DNA of 64,000 bases from DATAVB01 sp036267955 (GTDB taxonomy: Bacteria; Actinomycetota; Actinomycetes; Mycobacteriales; QHCD01): positions 40,467-104,466 of the forward strand of contig DATAVB010000059.1 of NCBI GenBank assembly GCA_036267955.1, written 5' to 3'. The position numbers and the translations under genes were made by a program. Shown here piece after piece: positions 57,330-64,000 of the stretch. Position 1 is the stretch's first letter. The number at the start of each line of letters is the position of its first letter. The notes below the pieces were generated by a model. The model made no database searches. It worked only from the letters and a program-made list of their open reading frames with translations, and was not told the origin of the DNA.

Positions 57330-58261
57330 CCGGTCACCACCGGCAGGGCCAGACCCTCGGCGCCCAATTTCGACGTCGTCGCCTCCGGCGCATAACGGCG
57401 CAACAGGCCGAGTCCGAGTTGCGCGCGGCGTACCCGCTCACGTCCCAACGCCACGGCCGTTGCGGTCAGATGGGTGCCGCTCGGATAAATGTTCGGCGAA
57501 TTTCGCAATCCGAATTTCACGTAGACCGGAGCCGCAACGCGGACTATCTCGGCGATCTCGAAATGCCTGACAAATCCGCCCTGATCGTCCGGCGCCTCCA
57601 CATAGATGTCCAGCGGAATGTCGATGGCGGCGCGAATCGCCGCGAGCTGGGCCAGCGAGAGGTCCGTCGGCACGTTGTATGTGTCGGCGCCGGCCTGCTC
57701 AGCAATCTGCACCGATGCCGGATTCGCGAATCCCATTTGGACACTGACCTTGAATTGCAGATCACCGGGAAATTCTCCGGCCGCGCGCATTCTGGAGGCC
57801 ACCGACAGCACTCCGATATCGGTCACCAACACACTGCGGAAACCTGCCTCGGCGGTGCGCCGGATGTCCTCCAACACGTGGACGAGCTGGTCGGCGCCGC
57901 GGGCCTGCGCCACCACGCCACCCGCGCCCGATGCCAGAGCGGCCGCACCGGTCGACCAGCCGGCCAGCGGCCGGGCGAAGATGCTCGCCTCGACCGGCCG
58001 GGCCGCGGCAATTCGGGCCATCTCGGTCAGCTCGTCGTCGGTCATCAGCATGCCGCCGCTGCCCTGCGAGATCCGGTGCACCGTCACGTCGCGGGCATCC
58101 GCCTCCGCGAGCACCGCAGCGAGCACCTCGGGTCCCTCGACGCTCGGGATCTCCACCCGGTACTGCGCGCCGTCGGGGAATCGTTTGGCGCTGCTGGGCA
58201 ACTCCCCCAGGTCGCCGGCCGGCAAACCGATGGACCGCAAGAACGAACGGGTCTGTTCCAC
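57326..58261 (-). CDS. TIM-barrel protein, U32-peptidase-like
   Basis: 311 residues from GTG 58261 (GGAG six bases upstream). Repeating beta-alpha units (VHRISQGSGGMLMTDDEL, FRSVLVTDIGVLSVAS, AGADTYNVPTDLSLAQLAAIR, DIPLDIYVEAPDDQGGFVRH) indicate a TIM barrel. The arrangement resembles the U32/YhbU-type barrel, but the cysteine cluster of U32 peptidases is absent, so I do not assign a reaction. It is translationally coupled to the enolase-superfamily gene and divergent from the IclR gene. Confidence 0.72.
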   Translation of the reverse strand: MEQTRSFLRSIGLPAGDLGELPSSAKRFPDGAQYRVEIPSVEGPEVLAAVLAEADARDVTVHRISQGSGGMLMTDDELTEMARIAAARPVEASIFARPLAGWSTGAAALASGAGGVVAQARGADQLVHVLEDIRRTAEAGFRSVLVTDIGVLSVASRMRAAGEFPGDLQFKVSVQMGFANPASVQIAEQAGADTYNVPTDLSLAQLAAIRAAIDIPLDIYVEAPDDQGGFVRHFEIAEIVRVAAPVYVKFGLRNSPNIYPSGTHLTATAVALGRERVRRAQLGLGLLRRYAPEATTSKLGAEGLALPVVTG

Positions 58262-58274
58262 GCTGGCTCCGATG

Positions 58275-58307
58275 TTCGGTATCTCGGAAAGTGTTCGATA
58301 TCAGGAA
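58275..58307. promoter_or_regulatory. two IclR-operator-like repeats near TIM-barrel gene start
   Basis: TTCGGTATCTCGGAA (58275-58289) and TTCGATATCAGGAA (58294-58307) are near-palindromic and similar to each other. They start 14 bp upstream of the TIM-barrel gene start (58261). A third, reverse-complement-related site TTCGAAATACCGAA lies at 58381-58394. Confidence 0.55.
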
Positions 58308-58380
58308 AGCACGTGGGGCACACCACGGCAACAATTTCCGCCTGACATCACGAAGCCTGCCGTACGCTGCTATCCACCCG

Positions 58381-58394
58381 TTCGAAATACCGAA
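58381..58394. promoter_or_regulatory. IclR-operator-like site upstream of the IclR gene
   Basis: TTCGAAATACCGAA, near-palindromic, lies 14 bp before the IclR start codon and just upstream of its AAGGAG. It resembles the two repeats at 58275-58307, so the regulator probably controls itself and the divergent catabolic genes. Confidence 0.55.
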
Positions 58395-58408
58395 CTGAAG
58401 GAGCGCGC

Positions 58409-59179
58409 ATGCCCCGACTGGTGCCGGCGCTGGCCCGCGGCCTGGACGTGCTGGAGCTCTTCCTCGACACCCCGGCCGCACTGTCCGCACCGGACATCTG
58501 TGCGGCTCTGGGCCTGCCCCGGACCACAGTCCACGAGCTGGTCAAAACACTGCTGGCCCGCGGTTATCTGCGGACCGCCGATGAGCAGGGCTACCGGTAC
58601 GAATTGGGCATCCGCACCTTCGAGCTCGGCAACCTCTACCGCGCGCACCTGGACCTGGCCCGGGAGGGTCAGCGGGTCGCTGAGCGGATCGGGGCCCGCT
58701 GTCAGGAGACCGTCCACGTCGCGATCCGCGACCGTACGGACGTCGTCTATATCGCCAAGGTGGACAGTACGCACGCCGTACGAATGGTGTCCGCGGTCGG
58801 ACACCGGCTGCCGGCGCACCTCACCGCAGTAGGAAAAGTGTTGCTCAGCGACCTTCCGGCCGACGCGCTGCGGGCGCTCTATCCGCCGGGCACGACATTG
58901 CCGGCCATGACACCGCACAGCATTTCCTCGGTCGGGACGCTGCGGACGAAGCTCGCGGAGGTTGCCGAGGCCGGTGTCGCGTACGACTACTGCGAGTCCA
59001 ATCCGGACGTGGCCTGCGTCGCCGCCCCGGTCCGGGACGCGGGAGGTGAGCTCGCCGCCGCCTTGAGCATTTCGGTGCCGGTGGCCAGATGGACCAACGA
59101 GCGGTGCGAGCAGTTGACCGGCCTGGCCCGCGACGGTGCCCAGGCTCTGTCCAACCTGTTGGGCCATCGACCCGGCTGA
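58409..59179 (+). CDS. IclR-family transcriptional regulator
   Basis: 256 residues from ATG 58409, behind AAGGAG. The winged helix (residues 5-65: LSAPDICAALGLPRTTVHELVKTLLARGYL) and the IclR effector domain (VYIAKVDS, LPAHLTAVGKVLLS, GVAYDYCESNPDVACVAAPV) are standard. It is divergent from the TIM-barrel/dehydratase genes and the repeats between suggest it is their repressor or activator. The effector may be an acid sugar or aromatic acid. Confidence 0.93.
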   Translation: MPRLVPALARGLDVLELFLDTPAALSAPDICAALGLPRTTVHELVKTLLARGYLRTADEQGYRYELGIRTFELGNLYRAHLDLAREGQRVAERIGARCQETVHVAIRDRTDVVYIAKVDSTHAVRMVSAVGHRLPAHLTAVGKVLLSDLPADALRALYPPGTTLPAMTPHSISSVGTLRTKLAEVAEAGVAYDYCESNPDVACVAAPVRDAGGELAAALSISVPVARWTNERCEQLTGLARDGAQALSNLLGHRPG

Positions 59180-59249
59180 CGACGCGGCGTTTCCTATTGT
59201 TCAGTTCGTTTTCGGCATTTCCCGGCAATTCGCCAACGCGGAACGTCGG

Positions 59250-59438
59250 TCAGCCGGTCAATGCCTCATCTTTGAGCATTCCACGCAGGGTCGCTCGGAA
59301 TTCGGGTGTGTCCGTGTGGCCGTGCGCGGAGACCGCGTGCTGCACGGCCGCTTCCATGACTTCGTCTTCTTCGCCGGCGATCAGCAGGGTGCAGTTCTTC
59401 TCACTGGGATAATCACGGCAGTCGGCAACCTTGCGCAT
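59250..59438 (-). CDS. DUF1059 small protein
   Basis: 62 residues: MRKVADCRDYPSEKNCTLLI followed by an acidic helix ending in MLKDEALTG. The spaced CRDY/C and EEDEVMEAAVQHAVSAHGH pattern matches DUF1059 as I recall it. The start has GGAGAGGAGCTC upstream. The operator motif CTTGA-N3-TCAAG lies 51 bp upstream of the start codon, and TTGACA sits inside it, so the gene is probably under the MarR regulator from 32.7 kb. Function of DUF1059 is unknown. Confidence 0.85.
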   Translation of the reverse strand: MRKVADCRDYPSEKNCTLLIAGEEDEVMEAAVQHAVSAHGHTDTPEFRATLRGMLKDEALTG

Positions 59439-59488
59439 GCCGAGCTCCTCTCCATTGAAGGCTCGACAGCAGAATGCTGGCCAATCAT

Positions 59489-59501
59489 CTTGATTGTCAA
59501 G
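59489..59501 (-). promoter_or_regulatory. MarR-type operator CTTGA-N3-TCAAG (DUF1059 promoter)
   Basis: CTTGATTGTCAAG is a perfect 13-bp palindrome of the same form as the two sites upstream of the MarR gene. On the minus strand it contains TTGACA, a -35 element, with a plausible -10 (CATTCT) 18 bp later. Confidence 0.65.
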
Positions 59502-59591
59502 TAATTCGGCCGTCCAGCGGAATGGGAGCGGTCGGCCGGCTCACATCCGGTGCGCAGTCGCCCGGCGTAGCTGGCGCGGCCTCCCAATAAG

Positions 59592-59621
59592 CTTGACAGT
59601 CAAAGTAGCGGGATTGATACT
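59592..59621 (+). promoter_or_regulatory. promoter of STAS gene with imperfect MarR-type operator
   Basis: CTTGACAGTCAAA (59592-59604) matches CTTGA-N3-TCAAG except for the last base. TTGACA at 59593-59598 and GATACT at 59616-59621, 17 bp apart, are consensus-like -35 and -10 boxes. The operator therefore overlies the -35. Confidence 0.6.
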
Positions 59622-59669
59622 CCGACTCGGGTCGGTAGCGGACACGCTTGCCGATACGGGAGGTCCGGG

Positions 59670-60014
59670 ATGCCGGGCCGCTACGAAATACGCAGTTCCA
59701 ACGGGGGCAGTTGCATGACAGCGGATACTTTGCGGCGCGCCGCGCCGGCCTTCCCTGCACTGACGGTGCAGGCACTCCGATCAGGTGCCGACACCCAGGT
59801 GCGGCTCAGCGGACATCTCCTCGATGCCGACCTGCGCCTGCTCGACGAGACGATCGACTGGTTGCTCGCCGCCGGGGCCCGGCACATCAAGGTCGATGCG
59901 CACGAGCTCGCCGGCGACCGCGCGGTCCTGAAGGGCTGGCTCGGCGGGTACCGACAGCAGTGTCTGGTCCGCCGGCACGTTCTGTCGATCAGCCGGCTAC
60001 GTGCTTCTCGATGA
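59670..60014 (+). CDS. STAS-domain-like protein
   Basis: 114 residues from ATG 59670, behind GGGAGG (six bases). The segment VRLSGHLLDADLRLLDETIDWLLAAGARHIKVDAH with following LAGDRAVLKGW has the strand-helix pattern of anti-sigma-factor antagonists (STAS). The phosphorylatable Ser usually found in such proteins cannot be assigned with confidence. It is the first gene beyond a promoter with the MarR-type operator and may link the regulon to a partner-switching pathway (inference). Its last 26 bases overlap the convergent DUF6918-like gene. Confidence 0.7.
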   Translation: MPGRYEIRSSNGGSCMTADTLRRAAPAFPALTVQALRSGADTQVRLSGHLLDADLRLLDETIDWLLAAGARHIKVDAHELAGDRAVLKGWLGGYRQQCLVRRHVLSISRLRASR

Positions 60015-60438
60015 TCTTGCCGACGCCCGGCAACGCTTCCTGAACGTGCTTCTTGCCCTGCGGGCGGAGCTTTCCGTACGCCTTCTTGATCGTCGCGCGC
60101 GATGACCGCTCCGCCCGGGCGTCCGTGATGCCGAGCAGGGCATCGGAAACCTCGTCGCTGCGGCCGGCCAGATAGTCCGGCAGCGGCCCGTCGCCGCTGG
60201 TGCGGTAGTCGGCGTAGAACGGCTCGAGCCGCGCCACGAGCTGGTCGAGCAGGTCGTCGACCGTGTCGTGGATGATGCCCGGCCGGACCGCCTTCACCAT
60301 GCCGTACGCGCCTTTCACGGCAATGCTGGAGAAGCCGCTCTTGGACTCGACCTCCGAGTCGAGCAGGCCCTGGCAGTCGGTCACCACCTGTGGTCTACGG
60401 CTGGGATCGAGCAGAATCTCCTGGAGCGTCTCGGCCAC
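59989..60438 (-). CDS. DUF6918-like protein
   Basis: 149 residues from GTG 60438 with GGAG eight bases upstream; the frame is open to 60525. ETLQEILLDPSRRPQVVTDC, then VESKSGFSSIAVKGAYGMVKAV and the C-terminal PGVGKIIEKHV correspond to DUF6918, an actinobacterial family (recalled, not searched). No catalytic residue is visible; it is probably helical and soluble. Confidence 0.7.
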   Translation of the reverse strand: MAETLQEILLDPSRRPQVVTDCQGLLDSEVESKSGFSSIAVKGAYGMVKAVRPGIIHDTVDDLLDQLVARLEPFYADYRTSGDGPLPDYLAGRSDEVSDALLGITDARAERSSRATIKKAYGKLRPQGKKHVQEALPGVGKIIEKHVAG

Positions 60439-60626
60439 CGCTGTCTCCGTCCTTTCGCGCCCGACTCGGGGCAGAATCCATCCGCCGGCACCGTTGCCGG
60501 CCCTCGGCGGCACATGCTGCCGCATCGCCGGGACCGGCTGCCATCCGGGGCATCACACGTCCGACACGCCCTCGGTTGAACGCGGATTTCGCCGTCGTTA
60601 CCGGGCGAATCCACGACAGCGCGCGG

Positions 60627-61409
60627 TCAGTAGAGGGTGTAACCGCCGTCGAGGGTGAGGATCGAGCCGGTCATGAACGCGGTCGCGTCGCTGGCGAGAT
60701 ACACGACGCTGGGCGCGATCTCCTCGGGCAGCGCGTAGCGCTTCATCGGCGCGTCCTCGATCCAGTGTTGGCGGAACTCCGGCCGATCCACCGGTGCCAT
60801 GTCCGTCTTCACATAGCCGGGGGCCAGAGCGTTGACCCGGATGTGGTGCGGCGCCCACTCGGCGGCCAGCGACTTGGTGAGTTGGTGCACCGCGGCCTTT
60901 GAGGCGTTGTACGCCGGCTGCCACTGTGGCCGGTTGACGATGAGGGCCGAGATCGACCCGATGTTCACCATCACACCGCCACCGGCCGCCCGCATCCGCT
61001 CGGCCACCACCGTGCTGCAGAGCCACAACCCGTACACATTGATGTCGAAGACCTGCCGGAACTCCTCGTCCGGGACCTCCAGCGCCGGGCGGTGAATCGC
61101 CAGGCCGGCGTTGTTGACCAGGATGTCGACGCCACCGAGTTGCGACACGGTCTCCTCGACCATCCGCTCGACGTCCGCCCGGATAGTGATATCGGCGCCG
61201 ACCGGGACGATCCGCCGCCCGGTCCGCGCGGTGATGTCGTCGGCCACGGCTGCGACCTGGGTGACGTCGCGGGACACCGCGACAACGTCCGCCCCGGCCT
61301 GAGCCAGGCCGAGGGCGAAGGCCCGGCCGAGGCCCCGGCTCGCGCCGGTGACGATGGCGCGGCGGCCGGTCAGGTCGAAGGGGGCGAACACGTCCGAGGT
61401 CTGTGTCAT
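60627..61409 (-). CDS. short-chain dehydrogenase/reductase
   Basis: 260 residues. The cofactor motif is TGASRGLG, the structural motif NNAG, and the active-site triad Ser-Tyr-Lys is present (NIGSIS; PAYNASKAA). A C-terminal GSILTLDGGYTL is typical of classical SDRs related to gluconate 5-dehydrogenase. The acid after the second strand (AVSRDV) suggests NADP+ preference is possible. Substrate unknown. Confidence 0.92.
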   Translation of the reverse strand: MTQTSDVFAPFDLTGRRAIVTGASRGLGRAFALGLAQAGADVVAVSRDVTQVAAVADDITARTGRRIVPVGADITIRADVERMVEETVSQLGGVDILVNNAGLAIHRPALEVPDEEFRQVFDINVYGLWLCSTVVAERMRAAGGGVMVNIGSISALIVNRPQWQPAYNASKAAVHQLTKSLAAEWAPHHIRVNALAPGYVKTDMAPVDRPEFRQHWIEDAPMKRYALPEEIAPSVVYLASDATAFMTGSILTLDGGYTLY

Positions 61410-61458
61410 GCCGTCATTCTGCCGTGCCGATCGCGCGTTCGACCGGCGCGGGTCGAGG

Positions 61459-61631
61459 CTAAAACCGGCGCAGGGTAAGTCCGATGCCGATCACCGCCAG
61501 CACGAAAGCCGCCGCATACAGCGTGACACCGTTCCATCCGCCCGCGCTAAAGGTCAGACCGCCGAGCGTGCCGCCGACGCTGGAGCCGAGGTAGTAGCAG
61601 GACAGGTAGACACGATCAAGGACCCATTGCC
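61459..61631 (-). pseudogene. C-terminal fragment of an MFS transporter
   Basis: Only the last two transmembrane segments remain: VYLSCYYLGSSVGGTLGGLT and YAAAFVLAVIGIGLTL. The first half of this motif (CYYLGSSVGG) is the usual eleventh helix of a drug-efflux MFS protein. The frame runs upstream straight into the 49-bp palindrome (61632-61680), and no 5' portion exists beyond it, so the gene was truncated there. Confidence 0.75.
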
Positions 61632-61680
61632 CGCCAATGTGGCGTTGGGGCAATCTAGTCACCCCAACGGCACATTGGCG
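61632..61680. repeat. 49-bp palindromic repeat, copy 2
   Basis: The same 19-bp arms and identical loop CAATCTAGTCA as at 46578-46626, with one base changed in the right arm (ACGGCAC for ACGCCAC). It abuts the truncated MFS gene on one side and lies 20 bp from the threonine-synthase-like stop on the other. Confidence 0.8.
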
Positions 61681-61700
61681 CGAGAGAGCAACGCGCCGGG

Positions 61701-62939
61701 TCAGCCCGGCTGCCCGAGCACTTCGGCGAGCGCATCGGGATCAGCTCGGACCGTGCCGGCCGGTGGCGGAGCCGCCTGCTGCAGCGCCACCGGTTGTTTC
61801 AGCGCGGCGCCGGTCACCACCGACACGACGGTGTCGGATTCGCTTACCCAGCCCTCCTCTCGGGCCCGGAACAGCGCCGCCACCGATGCGGCCGCGGACG
61901 GTTCGACCGCGACCGACTCCCGGCCCAGCAGCCGCATCGCCTCGAAGAGGTCGGCGTCCTCGACCGAGACGGCCCGGCCGCCGGAATCCCGAAAGGCGCG
62001 CAACAGCCGGCGGCCACCCTGGATCGGTGCGTCACCGGCAATGCTCTGTGCCACGGTGCGGCTCGCGTCTCCGTACGGCGCGGCACTCGTCTCGCCGGCC
62101 AGGAACGCCCGGACCAGCGGGGCGGACGCGGCCGGCTGCACCCCGACCATCCGCGGCAACCGGTCGATCACGCCGAGCTGACGCAATTCCAGAAAGCCCT
62201 TCCACGCGCCCCACAATCCGCCGCCGGTGCCGACCGGATGCACCATCACGTCCGGCGCCCGACCCAATTCCGCGCAGATCTCGTACGCGTAGGTCTTCAT
62301 TGCCTCGTGCCGCACTGGGTTGATGAAGTTGACGAACGAGTAGTGACCTCGCCCGGCCAAAGCGGAGACGGCAGCGAAGATCTCGACGCTGGAGTCGTAG
62401 CGCAGCCGCAGCACCCTGGCCCCGTAGAGCCGGATGAGCGCAGTCTTGATGTCGTTGGCCGATTCCTCCACCAGCACGGTCGCGGCCATTCCGGCCCGCG
62501 CCGCATAGGCGGCGAAGGAGGCGCCGGCGTTTCCCGAGCTGTAGGTGAAAGCCCGCTCGATCCCCAGCTGGCGGGCGAAACTCACCGCGAGCGCAAACCC
62601 GCGGTCCTTGAAACTGCCCGTTGGCATCAACGAATCGTTCTTCACCAGCAGGCCGGGAATTCGCAGCCGCGCAGCCAGCCCGGGCATCGACAACAGCGGC
62701 GTGTCGCCCTCCCCCAGCGAAATCCGCCGCGCGCCGGCGGGGAGCGGCAACAACTCGTGCCAGCGCCACATCCCGAGCTCTCGCGCGGCCGCGGCCCGGG
62801 TCAGCAGGTCGCCCGGCGCCCGCCCCAGGTCGTACTCGACCTCCAACAGACCGCCGCACTGGCGGCAGAGCAGCGCCGGGCGGTCCAGCGCTGCCGTGCT
62901 CCGGCAGTCGTCGCACCGGTAACCCGTGGCCAGGCTCAT
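61701..62939 (-). CDS. threonine synthase-like PLP enzyme with N-terminal zinc ribbon
   Basis: 412 residues from ATG 62939 (GGAGGAG eight bases upstream; the frame extends to 63089). Residues 9-28 form a zinc ribbon (C-x2-C, C-x2-C). The PLP lysine is Lys111 (MPTGSFKDRG), and the phosphate site is around VGTGGGLWG. This is the class with a ribbon related to threonine synthase and cysteate synthase. In actinobacteria the primary thrC is usually a different, shorter gene, so this may be a paralogue with another job. Confidence 0.85.
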   Translation of the reverse strand: MSLATGYRCDDCRSTAALDRPALLCRQCGGLLEVEYDLGRAPGDLLTRAAAARELGMWRWHELLPLPAGARRISLGEGDTPLLSMPGLAARLRIPGLLVKNDSLMPTGSFKDRGFALAVSFARQLGIERAFTYSSGNAGASFAAYAARAGMAATVLVEESANDIKTALIRLYGARVLRLRYDSSVEIFAAVSALAGRGHYSFVNFINPVRHEAMKTYAYEICAELGRAPDVMVHPVGTGGGLWGAWKGFLELRQLGVIDRLPRMVGVQPAASAPLVRAFLAGETSAAPYGDASRTVAQSIAGDAPIQGGRRLLRAFRDSGGRAVSVEDADLFEAMRLLGRESVAVEPSAAASVAALFRAREEGWVSESDTVVSVVTGAALKQPVALQQAAPPPAGTVRADPDALAEVLGQPG

Positions 62940-63038
62940 CGGCGGGCTCCTCCGGCTCGGCGGCGGTCGTCGAGGCAGCGTACCGACGGACCCCAGTACG
63001 ATTCTGCTGCCGGCAACCAGAAGGGCGAGACGACAGAG

Positions 63039-64000
63039 ATGACTGATCGCCCGATGGCCGATCCGGCCGGCATTCTCGCCGCCGCCCACCAGGACCGCGT
63101 CTTCTCTGGGGCGGCCTGGGCGATCGGCCGCGGTTCAGGCCCCGTCGAGCAGGGCACCCTCGGCACGCTGTCCTGGGGCGGTCCGCCGGTCACTGCCGAC
63201 ACGTTGTGGGACCTCGCGTCGGTGACCAAGCCGATCGTCGGGCTGGCGGTGCTGGCGTTGGTCGAGGCCGGCGAGCTGTCCCTGGACGAGACCGTCGGGG
63301 CGCACCTGCCGGACTACCGGGACACCGACAAGGCCGACCGGACGATCGCGCAGCTGCTGACCCACACCGCCGGAATCCCGGGCCAGCAGCCGCTCTACCG
63401 CGAACATCAGACCCGGGAGACCCTGCTGGCGGCGCTGCACGACCTGCCGGTGACCCGCCCGGCCGGGACCGCGGTGGAGTACAGCTCGCCCGGATTCATG
63501 CTGCTGGGAATGATCGCCGAGCACGCCTCCGGGCTGTCGCTCGACCGGCTCGTACACACCTGCGTAACCCGGCCGGCCGGCATGCCCGCGACCGGCTTCT
63601 GCCCGCTACAGCCGGTACGAGAAACCGCGGCCGCGACCGAGGACTGCCCGTGGCGCGGCCGGATCGTGCAGGGCACGGTGCACGACGAGAACGCCGAGGT
63701 GCTCGGTGGCGTCGCCGGGCACGCGGGCCTGTTCGGCACTGTCGGCGATCTGGCCCGGCTCGGCGAGATGCTGTGCCGCGGCGGCCAGGGACCCGGCGGA
63801 CGGGTGCTCGCCGACCGCACGCTGGTGGTCATGACCGAGCCGCGTACCGATGCCCTCAACCTCCGGCGCACCCTGGGATGGCAGGGCCGGGACCGGACCG
63901 GCTGCAGCGGCGGCGATCTGCTCACCCCCGCCGCATACGGGCACACCGGATTCACCGGCACCAGCATCTGGGTGGATCCGGGGCTCGACCTGTTCCTGGT
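63039..64000 (+). CDS. serine hydrolase (class C beta-lactamase fold), 3' end outside window
   Basis: ATG 63039 follows AAGGG, and the frame stays open to the window end (at least 320 residues). The catalytic Ser61-x-x-Lys64 is in DLASVTKP, a YSSP replaces the usual YxN, and the late GHTGFTGT is the KTG-equivalent. The protein has no signal peptide. Members include esterases, D-aminopeptidases and true beta-lactamases; the activity cannot be assigned. It is divergent from the threonine-synthase-like gene (99-bp gap). Confidence 0.87.
   Translation, partial: MTDRPMADPAGILAAAHQDRVFSGAAWAIGRGSGPVEQGTLGTLSWGGPPVTADTLWDLASVTKPIVGLAVLALVEAGELSLDETVGAHLPDYRDTDKADRTIAQLLTHTAGIPGQQPLYREHQTRETLLAALHDLPVTRPAGTAVEYSSPGFMLLGMIAEHASGLSLDRLVHTCVTRPAGMPATGFCPLQPVRETAAATEDCPWRGRIVQGTVHDENAEVLGGVAGHAGLFGTVGDLARLGEMLCRGGQGPGGRVLADRTLVVMTEPRTDALNLRRTLGWQGRDRTGCSGGDLLTPAAYGHTGFTGTSIWVDPGLDLFL

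Overview
The window is 64 kb of high-GC DNA, densely coded on both strands, from an actinobacterium (Actinomycetota). The signs are consistent. GTG and TTG starts are frequent. There is an Lsr2-type DNA-binding protein, an F420-type luciferase-like oxidoreductase, a DUF5999 protein and a GarA-like FHA protein. The block gcvP / MerR / BFN nuclease / MerR / FHA / gcvH / CDP-alcohol phosphatidyltransferase (18.5-25.7 kb) has the same order as the Rv1822-Rv1832 region of Mycobacterium tuberculosis. I cannot name the genus. No rRNA, tRNA, CRISPR array, phage or complete insertion sequence is visible.

Layout. 0-5.5 kb: the 3' end of a UvrA-like ATPase, two MFS exporters and an ArsR-type regulator between them. 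5.5-13 kb: amidase, aldo/keto reductase, FAD-linked oxidase, a NarL-type two-component system with a DosR-like palindrome upstream, nucleoside hydrolase and LLM oxidoreductase. 13-18 kb: an ECF sigma factor in frame with two S1-like domains, then a 1247-residue fused ABC exporter. 18.2-25.7 kb: the glycine-cleavage / GarA block, with a tandem glycine riboswitch on gcvP. 25.9-38.4 kb: secreted deacetylase-like protein, Lsr2-like protein, K+ channel, S9 peptidase, a MarR-cupredoxin-membrane operon, an AMACR-like CoA-transferase, remnants of an ABC-2 permease and a frameshifted lipoprotein, an ACT protein and a DEAD-box helicase. 38.5-44.5 kb (minus strand): a complete Dpp/Opp-type ABC importer. 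45-46.6 kb: a sulfite-oxidase-fold protein with a four-helix cytochrome b. 46.8-55.1 kb (plus strand): a second Dpp/Opp-type importer run together with an isochorismatase-type hydrolase, an amidase and a GntR regulator, which looks like one uptake-and-hydrolysis operon for an amide-containing compound. 55.2-59.2 kb: aldo/keto reductase, an enolase-superfamily dehydratase coupled to a TIM-barrel protein, and a divergent IclR regulator with operator-like repeats. 59.2-64 kb: DUF1059 and STAS genes that share an operator motif with the MarR gene at 32.7 kb, a DUF6918-like protein, an SDR, a truncated MFS gene ending at a repeated palindrome, a threonine-synthase-like enzyme and the start of a serine hydrolase.

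The most interesting items are the sigma-S1 fusion, the dispersed CTTGA-N3-TCAAG sites that suggest a small MarR regulon, a 49-bp palindrome present twice (one copy at a gene truncation), and the enolase/TIM-barrel/IclR catabolic cluster. All functional calls are by reading motifs; no database search was run.
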